Shown here: positions 1 through 6,114 of the stretch, piece by piece
How positions within the stretch are numbered: the first letter of the stretch is position 1
Layout of the letters: every line of letters starts with the position of its first letter
From: Actinomycetes bacterium
GTDB taxonomy: Bacteria; Planctomycetota; Phycisphaerae; JAACET01
Assembly: GCA_030631725.1 (NCBI GenBank)
Contig: DAOVKO010000032.1
Span: 1-13,554 of the forward strand
Length of the DNA stretch: 13,554 bases
Direction: 5' to 3'
Notes under the pieces: model-generated
The model's database searches: none
Seen by the model: only the letters and a program-made list of their open reading frames with translations
Told to the model about the DNA's origin: nothing
Program-made: the position numbers and the translations under genes

Positions 1-1056
1 TCAGTTCTTCCTCAGGGCTTGGCAGACCAGCTCGCCCACTTGGCTGGTGGAGTAACCCATCTGCCCGGCCGACATGCTCTTTAGCTGAGGAGTAACCTTC
101 ATTACGGCTTGCTCTACTTTATCGCCGGCTGATTCGAGCCCAATAGTCCGCAGCATCATAGCCATGGCGCAGATAGCCGCCAGGGGATTGATGGCTCCTT
201 TGTCCGTGTACTTCGGCGCCGAGCCGCCGATGGGCTCAAACATGCTCACCCCTTCGGGGTTGATATTGCCTCCGGCTGCCAGGCCCATGCCGCCTTGGAT
301 CATTGCTCCCAGATCGGTAATGATATCGCCGAACATATTGGTGGTTACAATGGTGTCGTAGTACTCGGGGTTTTTGACCATCCACATGCAGCAGGCATCC
401 ACGTGATTGTAATCGGTCTTGATGTCCGGATAGTCCTCGGCTACTTCGTTGAACGTCCGCCACCACAGGTCGTGGGCGAAGGTCAGCACGTTGGTCTTGG
501 CCACCAGGGTCAGCATCTTCTTGTCGTTGCGTTTACGGCAAAGCTCGAAGGCATACCGCAGGCAGCGCTCCACACCCGCCCGCGTATTGACCATTAATTG
601 CGTAGCCACTTCCCGATCCGTCCCTTTGTACGTAAAACCGCCTGCTCCGGTGTATAGTCCCTCGGTGTTTTCGCGGACAATCACGAAGTCGACATCCTTC
701 GGCCCTTTGTCTTTGAGCGGACAGTCCACGCCGGGGTAGAGCTTGACCGGCCGAAGGTTGATATATTGGTCCAGGCTGAAGCGCAGCCTCAGCAGCAGTC
801 CTTTCTCCAGGACGCCCGGGGCCACCTTTGGATGCCCGACCGCTCCGAGCAGGATGGCATCGAAGCTGCGCAGACGCTCGATTTCAGCCTCGTTGATAAT
901 CTCTCCGGTCGATATATACCGCTCGCCGCCGAAGTCGAAGGACTCGCTTTGGTACTTGAAGTCTTCCAGCCCAGAGACTTCTTTGAGTACCTTCAGAGCC
1001 TCGCGGACCACTTCCGGGCCGGTCCCGTCCCCGCCGATTACTGCTATCTTCTTCAC
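1..1056 (-). CDS. leuB: 3-isopropylmalate dehydrogenase family (LeuB)
   Basis: This 351-residue protein is a complete beta-decarboxylating dehydrogenase, most likely the leucine-biosynthesis enzyme that oxidises and decarboxylates 3-isopropylmalate to 2-ketoisocaproate. The N-terminus reads IAVIGGDGTGPEV. The substrate region GLLLRLRFSLDQYINLRP (about 86-103) gives Arg92 and Arg102, VRENTEGLYTG (127-137) gives Arg128, and Lys187, Asp220, Asp244 and Asp248 sit in the expected blocks. The overall sequence resembles the actinobacterial-type LeuB more than the E. coli type. The start codon is GTG at 1054-1056 with an AAAGGA ribosome site at 1066-1071, nine bases away. Odd feature: the cofactor loop reads EPIGGSAPKY (274-283), whereas LeuB usually has EP(V/I)HGSAPDI. 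Lys-Tyr there recalls NADP-isocitrate dehydrogenase. No other leu gene is in the window, so homoisocitrate or tartrate dehydrogenase cannot be fully excluded. Confidence 0.88.
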   Translation of the reverse strand: MKKIAVIGGDGTGPEVVREALKVLKEVSGLEDFKYQSESFDFGGERYISTGEIINEAEIERLRSFDAILLGAVGHPKVAPGVLEKGLLLRLRFSLDQYINLRPVKLYPGVDCPLKDKGPKDVDFVIVRENTEGLYTGAGGFTYKGTDREVATQLMVNTRAGVERCLRYAFELCRKRNDKKMLTLVAKTNVLTFAHDLWWRTFNEVAEDYPDIKTDYNHVDACCMWMVKNPEYYDTIVTTNMFGDIITDLGAMIQGGMGLAAGGNINPEGVSMFEPIGGSAPKYTDKGAINPLAAICAMAMMLRTIGLESAGDKVEQAVMKVTPQLKSMSAGQMGYSTSQVGELVCQALRKN

Positions 1057-1151
1057 TTCAAAAAATCCTTTCCTGCTGCAAAATAAGGGTTTACGCCAAA
1101 TGCGGATTTACCAAACTCGCCCGCTGCGGCCACCGACCTCAGCGCACAATT

Positions 1152-1180
1152 AGCATACCATCAGCGCAGTTGGCCAGCAA
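1152..1180 (-). promoter_or_regulatory. Candidate promoter for leuB
   Basis: On the minus strand, TTGCTG (1175-1180) and TATGCT (1152-1157) are 17 bases apart, and the -10 is preceded by TG plus one base, the extended -10 arrangement. It would give a leader of roughly 90 bases before the GTG start. That leader shows no leucine-rich leader peptide and no clear attenuator hairpin. Match by eye only. Confidence 0.33.
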
Positions 1181-1216
1181 GACCTTGGTTTGTGATGTGG
1201 AACTGCCCCAGTCAAG

Positions 1217-1318
1217 TTACTCGTGAATAGAATTGAAGAACTCGTTAGCCATTTCTTTGTCCAGGTCTTTGAGGATTTTGTACCCCTCCAGGACTAAGCC
1301 TTTGTCGGCTCTTGTTAT
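1217..1318 (-). pseudogene. Remnant second copy of the TPR protease C-terminus
   Basis: Immediately after the protease gene's stop, the minus strand in a shifted frame reads DKGLVLEGYKILKDLD and ends ...FFNSIHE-stop (stop at 1217-1219). The real end of the protease reads EKGLAIEEYKILKQLN ... LLKEILDE-stop. The two share KGL, E and YKILK, and over a 42-base ungapped stretch I count about 32 identical bases. There is no start codon, ribosome site or room for a domain: only 33 codons remain, bounded upstream by a stop in that frame (1319-1321). This is best read as the leftover end of a paralogous or duplicated TPR-protease gene after deletion or recombination, not as an active gene. Confidence 0.75.
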
Positions 1319-3006
1319 TCATCAAGAATTTCTTTGAGAAGAAAATTAGCAAAGCCCCGAGTGAGCTTGCTATCGTTAAGCTGTTTTAGAATCTTGTACT
1401 CCTCTATGGCCAAGCCTTTCTCGCCTATCTGGCAGTATTCGAGGCCAAGACTTAGGTGGGAAACGACCCTACGTGGGTCAAGTCGGATAGCCTCCTTATA
1501 TGCCGAGATGGCTTCTTGATGGCGGTCTAGCTCACCGTACTGCAGGCCCAATTCGTGATAGACATCGGAGTTCTGGGGGGCAATGCGAATAGCCTCCTTA
1601 TATGCACTGATTGCCGCGTCACGCAATTCGAATACAGCGTACACACGTGCTAGACCAAGGTGAGCCTCGGCGTAATCGGGCTTGATGTGGATGGCCGATG
1701 CATAGCCTATATAAGCTTGCGAGTACTGCCCAAGTTCACAGTAGATACGTGAGAGAGCCAATTGACGGACGGGGTCAGTTGGGTCAATACGGACGGCGTC
1801 CTTAAGGGCCAAAATCGCCTCGTTGTGATGTCCTAGTTTCCAATCGGACAGCTGGCGATAGTGATTCTCCCGAAAGATGGCATAACGGTCAACGGTAACG
1901 GACTTTTTGAGAGCTGACAACGATTCCTCAGAGCGGCCCAATTCTCTGTAAGCATTCGAGAGAGAGGCGTAGGCAGCAGCGTCATTAGGCTCAATACGGA
2001 TGGCCTCCTCGAGAGCAGACACGGCCTCGCGTTGGTGGCCCAGTTTCCAGTAGGCAACACCCAGATTGGCGTAGGCTCTGCCGTCATTGGGGTCGACACG
2101 GATGGCCTGCTTAAAGGCCGAAATCGCATCCTCGTGGCGTCCTTGCTTACCCCTACAATAGCCAATATAGAACCACGCTCTGCTGTACTGGGTTTTTTTT
2201 TCGACAGCCCTTTCAAGAAACGGAAGAGCCTTTTTCCAGTTGTCTGTCCAGACAAGAACAAGCCCCCTAAGGTAAACTCCATCAGCTAAGCTAAGCAATT
2301 CATCCGCCAACCCCTTTTGCCACTCCGCGAAGGTCTTGGGCTTGTTCGGTTTGAGCTTAAGCGCCCTTTGGCTGGGGATGGCGAAGTTTAGGTTTTGGCC
2401 TTCGGTCATCAGAAACGTTGCTATCCCAATCACCCGGCCCTTCATGTCCATCACGGGGCTGCCGCTGGAGCCAGGGGATATGGGAGCAGAAATCTGGATG
2501 ATTTTCCCGAAGGCGGGAATGTCCCGAACAGCCGATACGATGCCGTCCGAAACCGTCCCCTCAAAGCCGAGGGGGTTGCCGATTACCACGACGCGCTGGC
2601 CCACCTGGGGAATAGTGTCGCTTAACTTGAGGGGTTGCACAGAGCTGGCGGGGATATCGACCGAGGCCAGGACGAGATCGCCCTCCTTATCCTCGGCGAT
2701 AATGTGGCTAATCGGATAGACTTTGCCTTGCGACGTTTTGATCTCGGCTCGGCTGGCCGCTTCGAGCACATGGCGGTTGGTGATGATGTGGCCAGCCCGG
2801 CTAACGAAAAAGCCGCTGCCTTGGGCGATGGGTTCTCCTTTTTCATCGTAAGTCAGGACAACGACAGTGGAAGGCTGAATCCTCTTGATGATCTGCGGCA
2901 GCGTTTCTGTCCCTGCCTTTTGCTCCTGAGCCAGCACTGAGGACACAGGGGCAAGCCAGGCAAGTAGAGCAAGCCCAACGTACAACGGCCAGTGTCGTGC
3001 ATTCAT
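1315..3006 (-). CDS. Secreted HtrA-like trypsin protease with TPR tail
   Basis: This 563-residue protein starts with a signal peptide (hydrophobic about 8-26, likely cut after VLA). Residues about 33-215 are a trypsin-type serine protease of the HtrA/Deg class: His79 in TNRHV, Asp110 in KEGDLVLASV, and Ser181 in SPGSSGSPV. All three catalytic residues are present, so it should be active outside the cytoplasm. HtrA proteins normally continue with PDZ domains. Here no PDZ is visible, and residues about 243-545 are instead roughly eight tetratricopeptide repeats, e.g. AWFYIGYCRGKQGRHEDAIS and AYANLGVAYWKLGHQREAVS. The TPR array probably recruits substrate or partner proteins, which is inference. 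The ATG at 3004-3006 has GGGGAAG seven bases upstream. The gene has its own good promoter and is divergent from ald. A run of nine A lies in the coding strand at 2193-2201. Confidence 0.87.
   Translation of the reverse strand: MNARHWPLYVGLALLAWLAPVSSVLAQEQKAGTETLPQIIKRIQPSTVVVLTYDEKGEPIAQGSGFFVSRAGHIITNRHVLEAASRAEIKTSQGKVYPISHIIAEDKEGDLVLASVDIPASSVQPLKLSDTIPQVGQRVVVIGNPLGFEGTVSDGIVSAVRDIPAFGKIIQISAPISPGSSGSPVMDMKGRVIGIATFLMTEGQNLNFAIPSQRALKLKPNKPKTFAEWQKGLADELLSLADGVYLRGLVLVWTDNWKKALPFLERAVEKKTQYSRAWFYIGYCRGKQGRHEDAISAFKQAIRVDPNDGRAYANLGVAYWKLGHQREAVSALEEAIRIEPNDAAAYASLSNAYRELGRSEESLSALKKSVTVDRYAIFRENHYRQLSDWKLGHHNEAILALKDAVRIDPTDPVRQLALSRIYCELGQYSQAYIGYASAIHIKPDYAEAHLGLARVYAVFELRDAAISAYKEAIRIAPQNSDVYHELGLQYGELDRHQEAISAYKEAIRLDPRRVVSHLSLGLEYCQIGEKGLAIEEYKILKQLNDSKLTRGFANFLLKEILDE
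2193..2201 (-). repeat. A9 homopolymer inside the protease-TPR gene
   Basis: The coding strand has nine consecutive A (codons GAA AAA AAA ACC, residues Val-Glu-Lys-Lys-Thr near 268-272), at the start of the TPR array. Loss of one A would shift into a frame that stays open to 1833, fusing about 120 unrelated residues after the protease domain. Such runs are known slippage sites; whether this one slips is not shown. Confidence 0.6.
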
Positions 3007-3059
3007 TATTTTGCTTCCCCTGATGTTGGAGCGTATCGGGTGGTTGTGATGATGCTTGG

Positions 3060-3088
3060 ATTATACGTGAAATGAAAAGAGAAGTGAA
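3060..3088 (-). promoter_or_regulatory. Promoter for the TPR protease gene
   Basis: The minus strand carries a perfect -10 TATAAT (3060-3065) and a -35 TTCACT (3083-3088, four of six matches) with a 17-base spacer. Transcription would begin near 3053, leaving a leader of roughly 47 bases before the ATG at 3006. This is the strongest sigma70-type promoter I can see in the window. Confidence 0.55.
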
Positions 3089-3106
3089 GAGGTGAAAAAG
3101 AGTGGA

Positions 3107-3135
3107 TTGCAGAGTCGTTGGGGGCTGGAGATAAT
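3107..3135 (+). promoter_or_regulatory. Candidate promoter for ald
   Basis: TTGCAG (3107-3112) and GATAAT (3130-3135, five of six matches) are 17 bases apart on the plus strand, giving a leader of about 74 bases before the ald ATG. Its -35 lies only 18 bases from the -35 of the divergent protease promoter, so one bound regulator could affect both. I see no convincing operator palindrome. Confidence 0.4.
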
Positions 3136-3200
3136 CGTAGTGGACAAGACCGCTTTGGCACTCTAGAATGTGCGGACGGTTGGACAACGAATTACTTATC

Positions 3201-3206
3201 AAGGAG
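3201..3206 (+). promoter_or_regulatory. ald: Ribosome binding site that fixes the ald start
   Basis: AAGGAG lies nine bases before the ATG at 3216. The same frame also has an ATG at 3168, but that one lacks a ribosome site and would add 16 residues ahead of the conserved family N-terminus MKIGVPKEIK. Confidence 0.75.
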
Positions 3207-3215
3207 AGTCGCCAA

Positions 3216-4331
3216 ATGAAGATTGGGGTACCTAAAGAAATAAAGCGACACGAATATCGCGTGGGGCTCACGCCCGGCTGCGCTCGAACCTACATCGAGC
3301 AAGGGCACAGTGTAGCCGTCCAAGCCGGTGCCGGCTTGGGCGCGGGATTCGCCGACGACGATTACCGCCGCGCCGGAGCTGAACTACTGGCTGATGTCGG
3401 CCAGCTCTATGGGCTCTCGGAGATGATCGTCAAGGTCAAGGAGCCTACGCCGGAGGAATTTGGGCTCTTTAGAGAAGGGCAGATTCTCTATACCTATCTG
3501 CACTTGGCTGCGGATAAGCCGCTGGCCGAAATGCTGATGGCCAAGAAGATCAGCGCCCTGGGCTATGAGACTATCCAGGAAGACGACGGGGCCCTGCCGT
3601 GTTTGCTGCCCATGAGCGAGATTGCCGGGCGTCTCTCGGTCAAGGCCGGGGCCAGATTCCTGGAGAAACCCGCCGGCGGGCGAGGGGTTCTGCTCGGTGG
3701 AGTGCCAGGCGTGCAGCGAGGCAAAGTGCTGATCATCGGCGGGGGAGTGGTGGGAACCAACGCCTGTAGGATGGCCGTGGGTTTGGGCGCACTGGTTACC
3801 GTACTGGATATCGATACCAAGAGGTTGGCCTACCTGGATGACATATTCTATCCGGGGATAACCACGCTATTCTCCAACAGGGTCAATCTTGAGAACTGTC
3901 TTCGAGAGGCGGACCTGGTTATCGGGGCGGTGTTGATTCCGGGAGCTCGGGCACCGCAGGTTATCAAGCGTAAGGACTTGGCCCTGATGAAGCCCGGGGC
4001 GGTAATCGTGGACGTGGCCGTGGACCAAGGCGGCTGTACGGAAACGACTAAGCCGACGACTCATGACGATCCGGTCTATGAGGTGGATGGGATTTTGCAC
4101 TACACGGTAGCCAACATGCCCGGGGCTGTGCCCATCACCGCCACCGCGGCTTTGGTCAATCACACGATCAAGTATGGTTTGATAGTCGCCGGGGCAGGCA
4201 TAGAAAAAGCTGCCCAGCTCTGCCCGCCCATAGCCAGGGGCTTGAACACCTATCAGGGACATTGCGTGCACGCTTCGGTTGCCCAGGCCCTGGATTTGAA
4301 ACACACACCCCTGGAAAAGCTTCTTCAGTAG
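3216..4331 (+). CDS. ald: Alanine dehydrogenase
   Basis: The 371-residue product has the length of a typical NAD-dependent L-alanine dehydrogenase, a soluble cytoplasmic enzyme that reversibly deaminates alanine to pyruvate and ammonia. Starting from the ATG at 3216, the active-site residues fall at exactly the family positions: Arg15 (EYRVGL), Lys75 (KVKEPTP), His96 (YLHLA) and Asp270 (DVAVDQGG). The nucleotide-binding loop is IIGGGVVG (173-180), followed by acidic Asp198 in TVLDID, which fits NAD rather than NADP. The C-terminal part retains HYTVANMPGAVP. The gene stands alone behind its own likely promoter and converges on the nucleotidyltransferase gene, with 16 bases between the two stop codons. 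No Lrp-type regulator is adjacent. Confidence 0.97.
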   Translation: MKIGVPKEIKRHEYRVGLTPGCARTYIEQGHSVAVQAGAGLGAGFADDDYRRAGAELLADVGQLYGLSEMIVKVKEPTPEEFGLFREGQILYTYLHLAADKPLAEMLMAKKISALGYETIQEDDGALPCLLPMSEIAGRLSVKAGARFLEKPAGGRGVLLGGVPGVQRGKVLIIGGGVVGTNACRMAVGLGALVTVLDIDTKRLAYLDDIFYPGITTLFSNRVNLENCLREADLVIGAVLIPGARAPQVIKRKDLALMKPGAVIVDVAVDQGGCTETTKPTTHDDPVYEVDGILHYTVANMPGAVPITATAALVNHTIKYGLIVAGAGIEKAAQLCPPIARGLNTYQGHCVHASVAQALDLKHTPLEKLLQ

Positions 4332-4347
4332 CAGCCGCCGGAGCTAA

Positions 4348-4923
4348 TCAGCTTGTCTGGGCCTCGGCTTTCAGGCGTTGCCATAAACAATCAACTTCCA
4401 GTTTCTTGGCCCAACGGTCCAGGTAATCCAGGTCCAGTTTGCCGTACTGTACTTCGTAAACTCCCAAGGCATCGACGAATTGCTTTTCGCTTCCTCCGGA
4501 AAGTTTTGCCCATCGCAATTTGGACAAGATTGTATCCTCCGGGCTGGAAAGCTGCATCTCAAACCCTTCGAATTCTTGCCTGATCCTCCGTGAAAAGCGT
4601 GTGCGGTCAAAGTCTTGGCTGCTCAATATCCAGAAATCGACTTTGTCTCCACTGTCTAACTCAATCAGATTGAACATGCTTTGTGCCGGGGGCCCTGCAA
4701 TAGCCTCGACAATGCTCTGTTCATCCAAGTAAAAATCAGGTGCCGGGAAAGCCCCGGCTAATTCAGGTGCCTTTGATTCTTCAATGGTCACGACCATATC
4801 TATATCATGGGTGGAGCGGGGCTCACCTTGAAGACTCGAAGCCACCGAGCCGGTTATCATATATTCAATTCCAGCTTGGTCGAGAACTCGAATGACCTTT
4901 TCTAATAATTTTTGTTGTGACAT
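4348..4923 (-). CDS. Nucleotidyltransferase-fold protein (DUF6036-like)
   Basis: This 191-residue protein has the signature of a minimal DNA polymerase beta-like nucleotidyltransferase: a Gly-Ser turn in MITGSVASS (22-30), two metal-binding Asp in STHDIDMVV (Asp40, Asp42), and a likely third carboxylate, Asp96, in KVDFWI. It continues with SPEDTILSKLRW (127-138) and the C-terminal LDLDYLDRWAKKLEV (163-177), features of a widespread uncharacterised family related to DUF6036 and distantly to AbiEii/MNT proteins. Its ATG lies inside the end of the upstream 71-residue gene, a 22-base overlap in another frame, so the two are probably translationally coupled. The substrate is unknown. A toxin or regulator role by analogy with MNT-type toxin-antitoxin pairs is possible but unproven. 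Confidence 0.82.
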   Translation of the reverse strand: MSQQKLLEKVIRVLDQAGIEYMITGSVASSLQGEPRSTHDIDMVVTIEESKAPELAGAFPAPDFYLDEQSIVEAIAGPPAQSMFNLIELDSGDKVDFWILSSQDFDRTRFSRRIRQEFEGFEMQLSSPEDTILSKLRWAKLSGGSEKQFVDALGVYEVQYGKLDLDYLDRWAKKLEVDCLWQRLKAEAQTS

Positions 4924-5117
4924 TTAGCCAGCCGTTCCCGCAGTTTTTTTTGGAAATCTTCGCTGGGCAGGTTTGGGAACCTCTCATGTAGTCCGCGGAT
5001 AAAAAGTTGCTTGGCAAATTCGGACAGTTCAAAGGCTTTCAGTAACCGCTGTTGCGGCGACATTCGACGAAGCACTTGAATGTATAGTTTGTGATTCGGA
5101 CGTTTCTTAATGTCCAT
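4902..5117 (-). CDS. Small helical partner of the nucleotidyltransferase
   Basis: This is a 71-residue protein of unknown function. It is charged and predicted mostly helical: LYIQVLRRMSPQQRLLKAFE (11-30), then LSEFAKQLFIRGLHERFPNL (31-50), then ending ERLAKCHNKNY. No signal peptide, membrane segment or metal-binding motif is seen. The pattern of a Pro-Gln-x-Arg-Leu-Leu helix followed by G-L-x-x-R-F-P and a basic tail resembles small proteins I know to be encoded next to nucleotidyltransferases of the type at 4348-4923. The ATG at 5115-5117 has no strong ribosome site. A second Met at residue 19 is an alternative start, but the preceding YIQVLRR looks conserved. It lies 26 bases after ribokinase, in an AT-rich gap that includes TATAAA on this strand (5132-5137). 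Confidence 0.75.
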   Translation of the reverse strand: MDIKKRPNHKLYIQVLRRMSPQQRLLKAFELSEFAKQLFIRGLHERFPNLPSEDFQKKLRERLAKCHNKNY

Positions 5118-5143
5118 TGTTTTCTGTAACTTTTATAGGTTTT

Positions 5144-6088
5144 TCACTCTTGCCGCCCTAGCAGCTCTTCTACTTCCTGGCGGGTGGGCATAGCCGGTTG
5201 GGCCCCGAACTTCACACAGGCCAAGGCCCCGGCGGCGTTGGCATAGCGAATAGCATCGCTGAGTTTTTCATCACGGGCAATGGCCACAGCCAATGCACCG
5301 GTGAAAGCATCGCCCGCAGCGGTGGTATCCACGATGCGAATCTTCGGAGCGGGGAAGTGGCGGATACGATCGGATTTGTCCACCAGCACAGCTCCCTTCT
5401 CCCCGATGGTTACGACCACCGCTTCCGGGCCGTAAGCCACCAGGGCCGACGCCACCGTTTTAGCTGAGCGAACATCCTTGATAGGCTCGCCGACCATTAT
5501 TCCGGCCTCGATGTGGTTCGGCGTAATAATATCCACGTTCAGCAGTTCCGGCGGAGTGTCTGCCGCCGCCGGGGCCGGGTCCACGATGGTTTTGACGGCG
5601 TGTTTGCGGGCCAGCCTGATAGCCGACAGCACAGTGGGCACCGGAAGTTCCAATTGCAGGAGCAACACGTCGGCCCCGGCGATGATCTCTTCCTGTGCCA
5701 GCACGTCGTCCGCGTGCATTTGGCCGTTGGCCCCGGCCACTATACAGATCGAATTTTCGCCCCGACCATCGACCATCACGATGGCCAGGCCGGACGAGAC
5801 CCCTTCAGCCACCACCACTCCAGCCGTGTCCACCTGGTTCTTGTTCAGGCACATCAAAAGGTGCTCGCCGAAGTCGTCGCTGCCCACCTTGCCGATCATC
5901 TGCACCTCGGCACCGAGCCTGGCCGCTGCCACCGCCTGGTTGGCCCCTTTGCCCCCCGGCATGCTGCTAAAGCCTCTGCCCCGCACCGTTTGGCCGGGCC
6001 CGGGAAGTACCGCCGTCTTGACCACCAGGTCCATGTTGATTGACCCGACGATAGCCACCATGGGCTTGCCTGACTTGGATTTGCTCAT
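5144..6088 (-). CDS. rbsK: Ribokinase (PfkB family)
   Basis: The 314-residue product is a full-length ribokinase-type sugar kinase, which uses ATP to phosphorylate ribose at O5 in the cytoplasm. The N-terminal sugar-binding Asn-Asp is in VGSINMDLVV (Asn19, Asp20), the first PfkB signature is MPGGKGANQA (43-52), the PNxxE element is PNHIEA (190-195), and the second signature is DTTAAGDAFTGA (254-265) with catalytic base Asp260. The first Ala of AAGD is Gly in many relatives. The ATG at 6086-6088 has only a modest AAGG upstream, and the 26-base gap after the preceding gene suggests cotranscription. No ribose transporter, RbsD or LacI-type regulator is nearby, so it may salvage ribose from nucleosides. 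Another PfkB sugar such as deoxyribose remains possible. Confidence 0.9.
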   Translation of the reverse strand: MSKSKSGKPMVAIVGSINMDLVVKTAVLPGPGQTVRGRGFSSMPGGKGANQAVAAARLGAEVQMIGKVGSDDFGEHLLMCLNKNQVDTAGVVVAEGVSSGLAIVMVDGRGENSICIVAGANGQMHADDVLAQEEIIAGADVLLLQLELPVPTVLSAIRLARKHAVKTIVDPAPAAADTPPELLNVDIITPNHIEAGIMVGEPIKDVRSAKTVASALVAYGPEAVVVTIGEKGAVLVDKSDRIRHFPAPKIRIVDTTAAGDAFTGALAVAIARDEKLSDAIRYANAAGALACVKFGAQPAMPTRQEVEELLGRQE

Positions 6089-6114
6089 AAAAGTCTTGCC
6101 TTTTTTGAGGTACT

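Noticed and set aside
3156..3173. A sigma54-like TTGGCAC ... TGTGC element upstream of ald
   Set aside because: GG and GC are 15 bases apart instead of the 12 required by the sigma54 consensus, and a better sigma70-type match lies just upstream.
3168..3215. Earlier in-frame ATG for alanine dehydrogenase
   Set aside because: No ribosome site precedes it, the 16 extra residues are unlike the family, and the ATG at 3216 puts Arg15, Lys75, His96 and Asp270 at the standard numbers.
4338..4352. Possible bidirectional terminator between ald and the nucleotidyltransferase gene
   Set aside because: The AGCT-aatc-AGCT sequence is a direct repeat rather than a stable hairpin, and no T-run follows on either strand.
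5131..5137. Promoter for the small protein/nucleotidyltransferase pair from the TATAAA in the gap after ribokinase
   Set aside because: The -10 is good, but no acceptable -35 lies 16-18 bases upstream. The gap is short enough for cotranscription with ribokinase.
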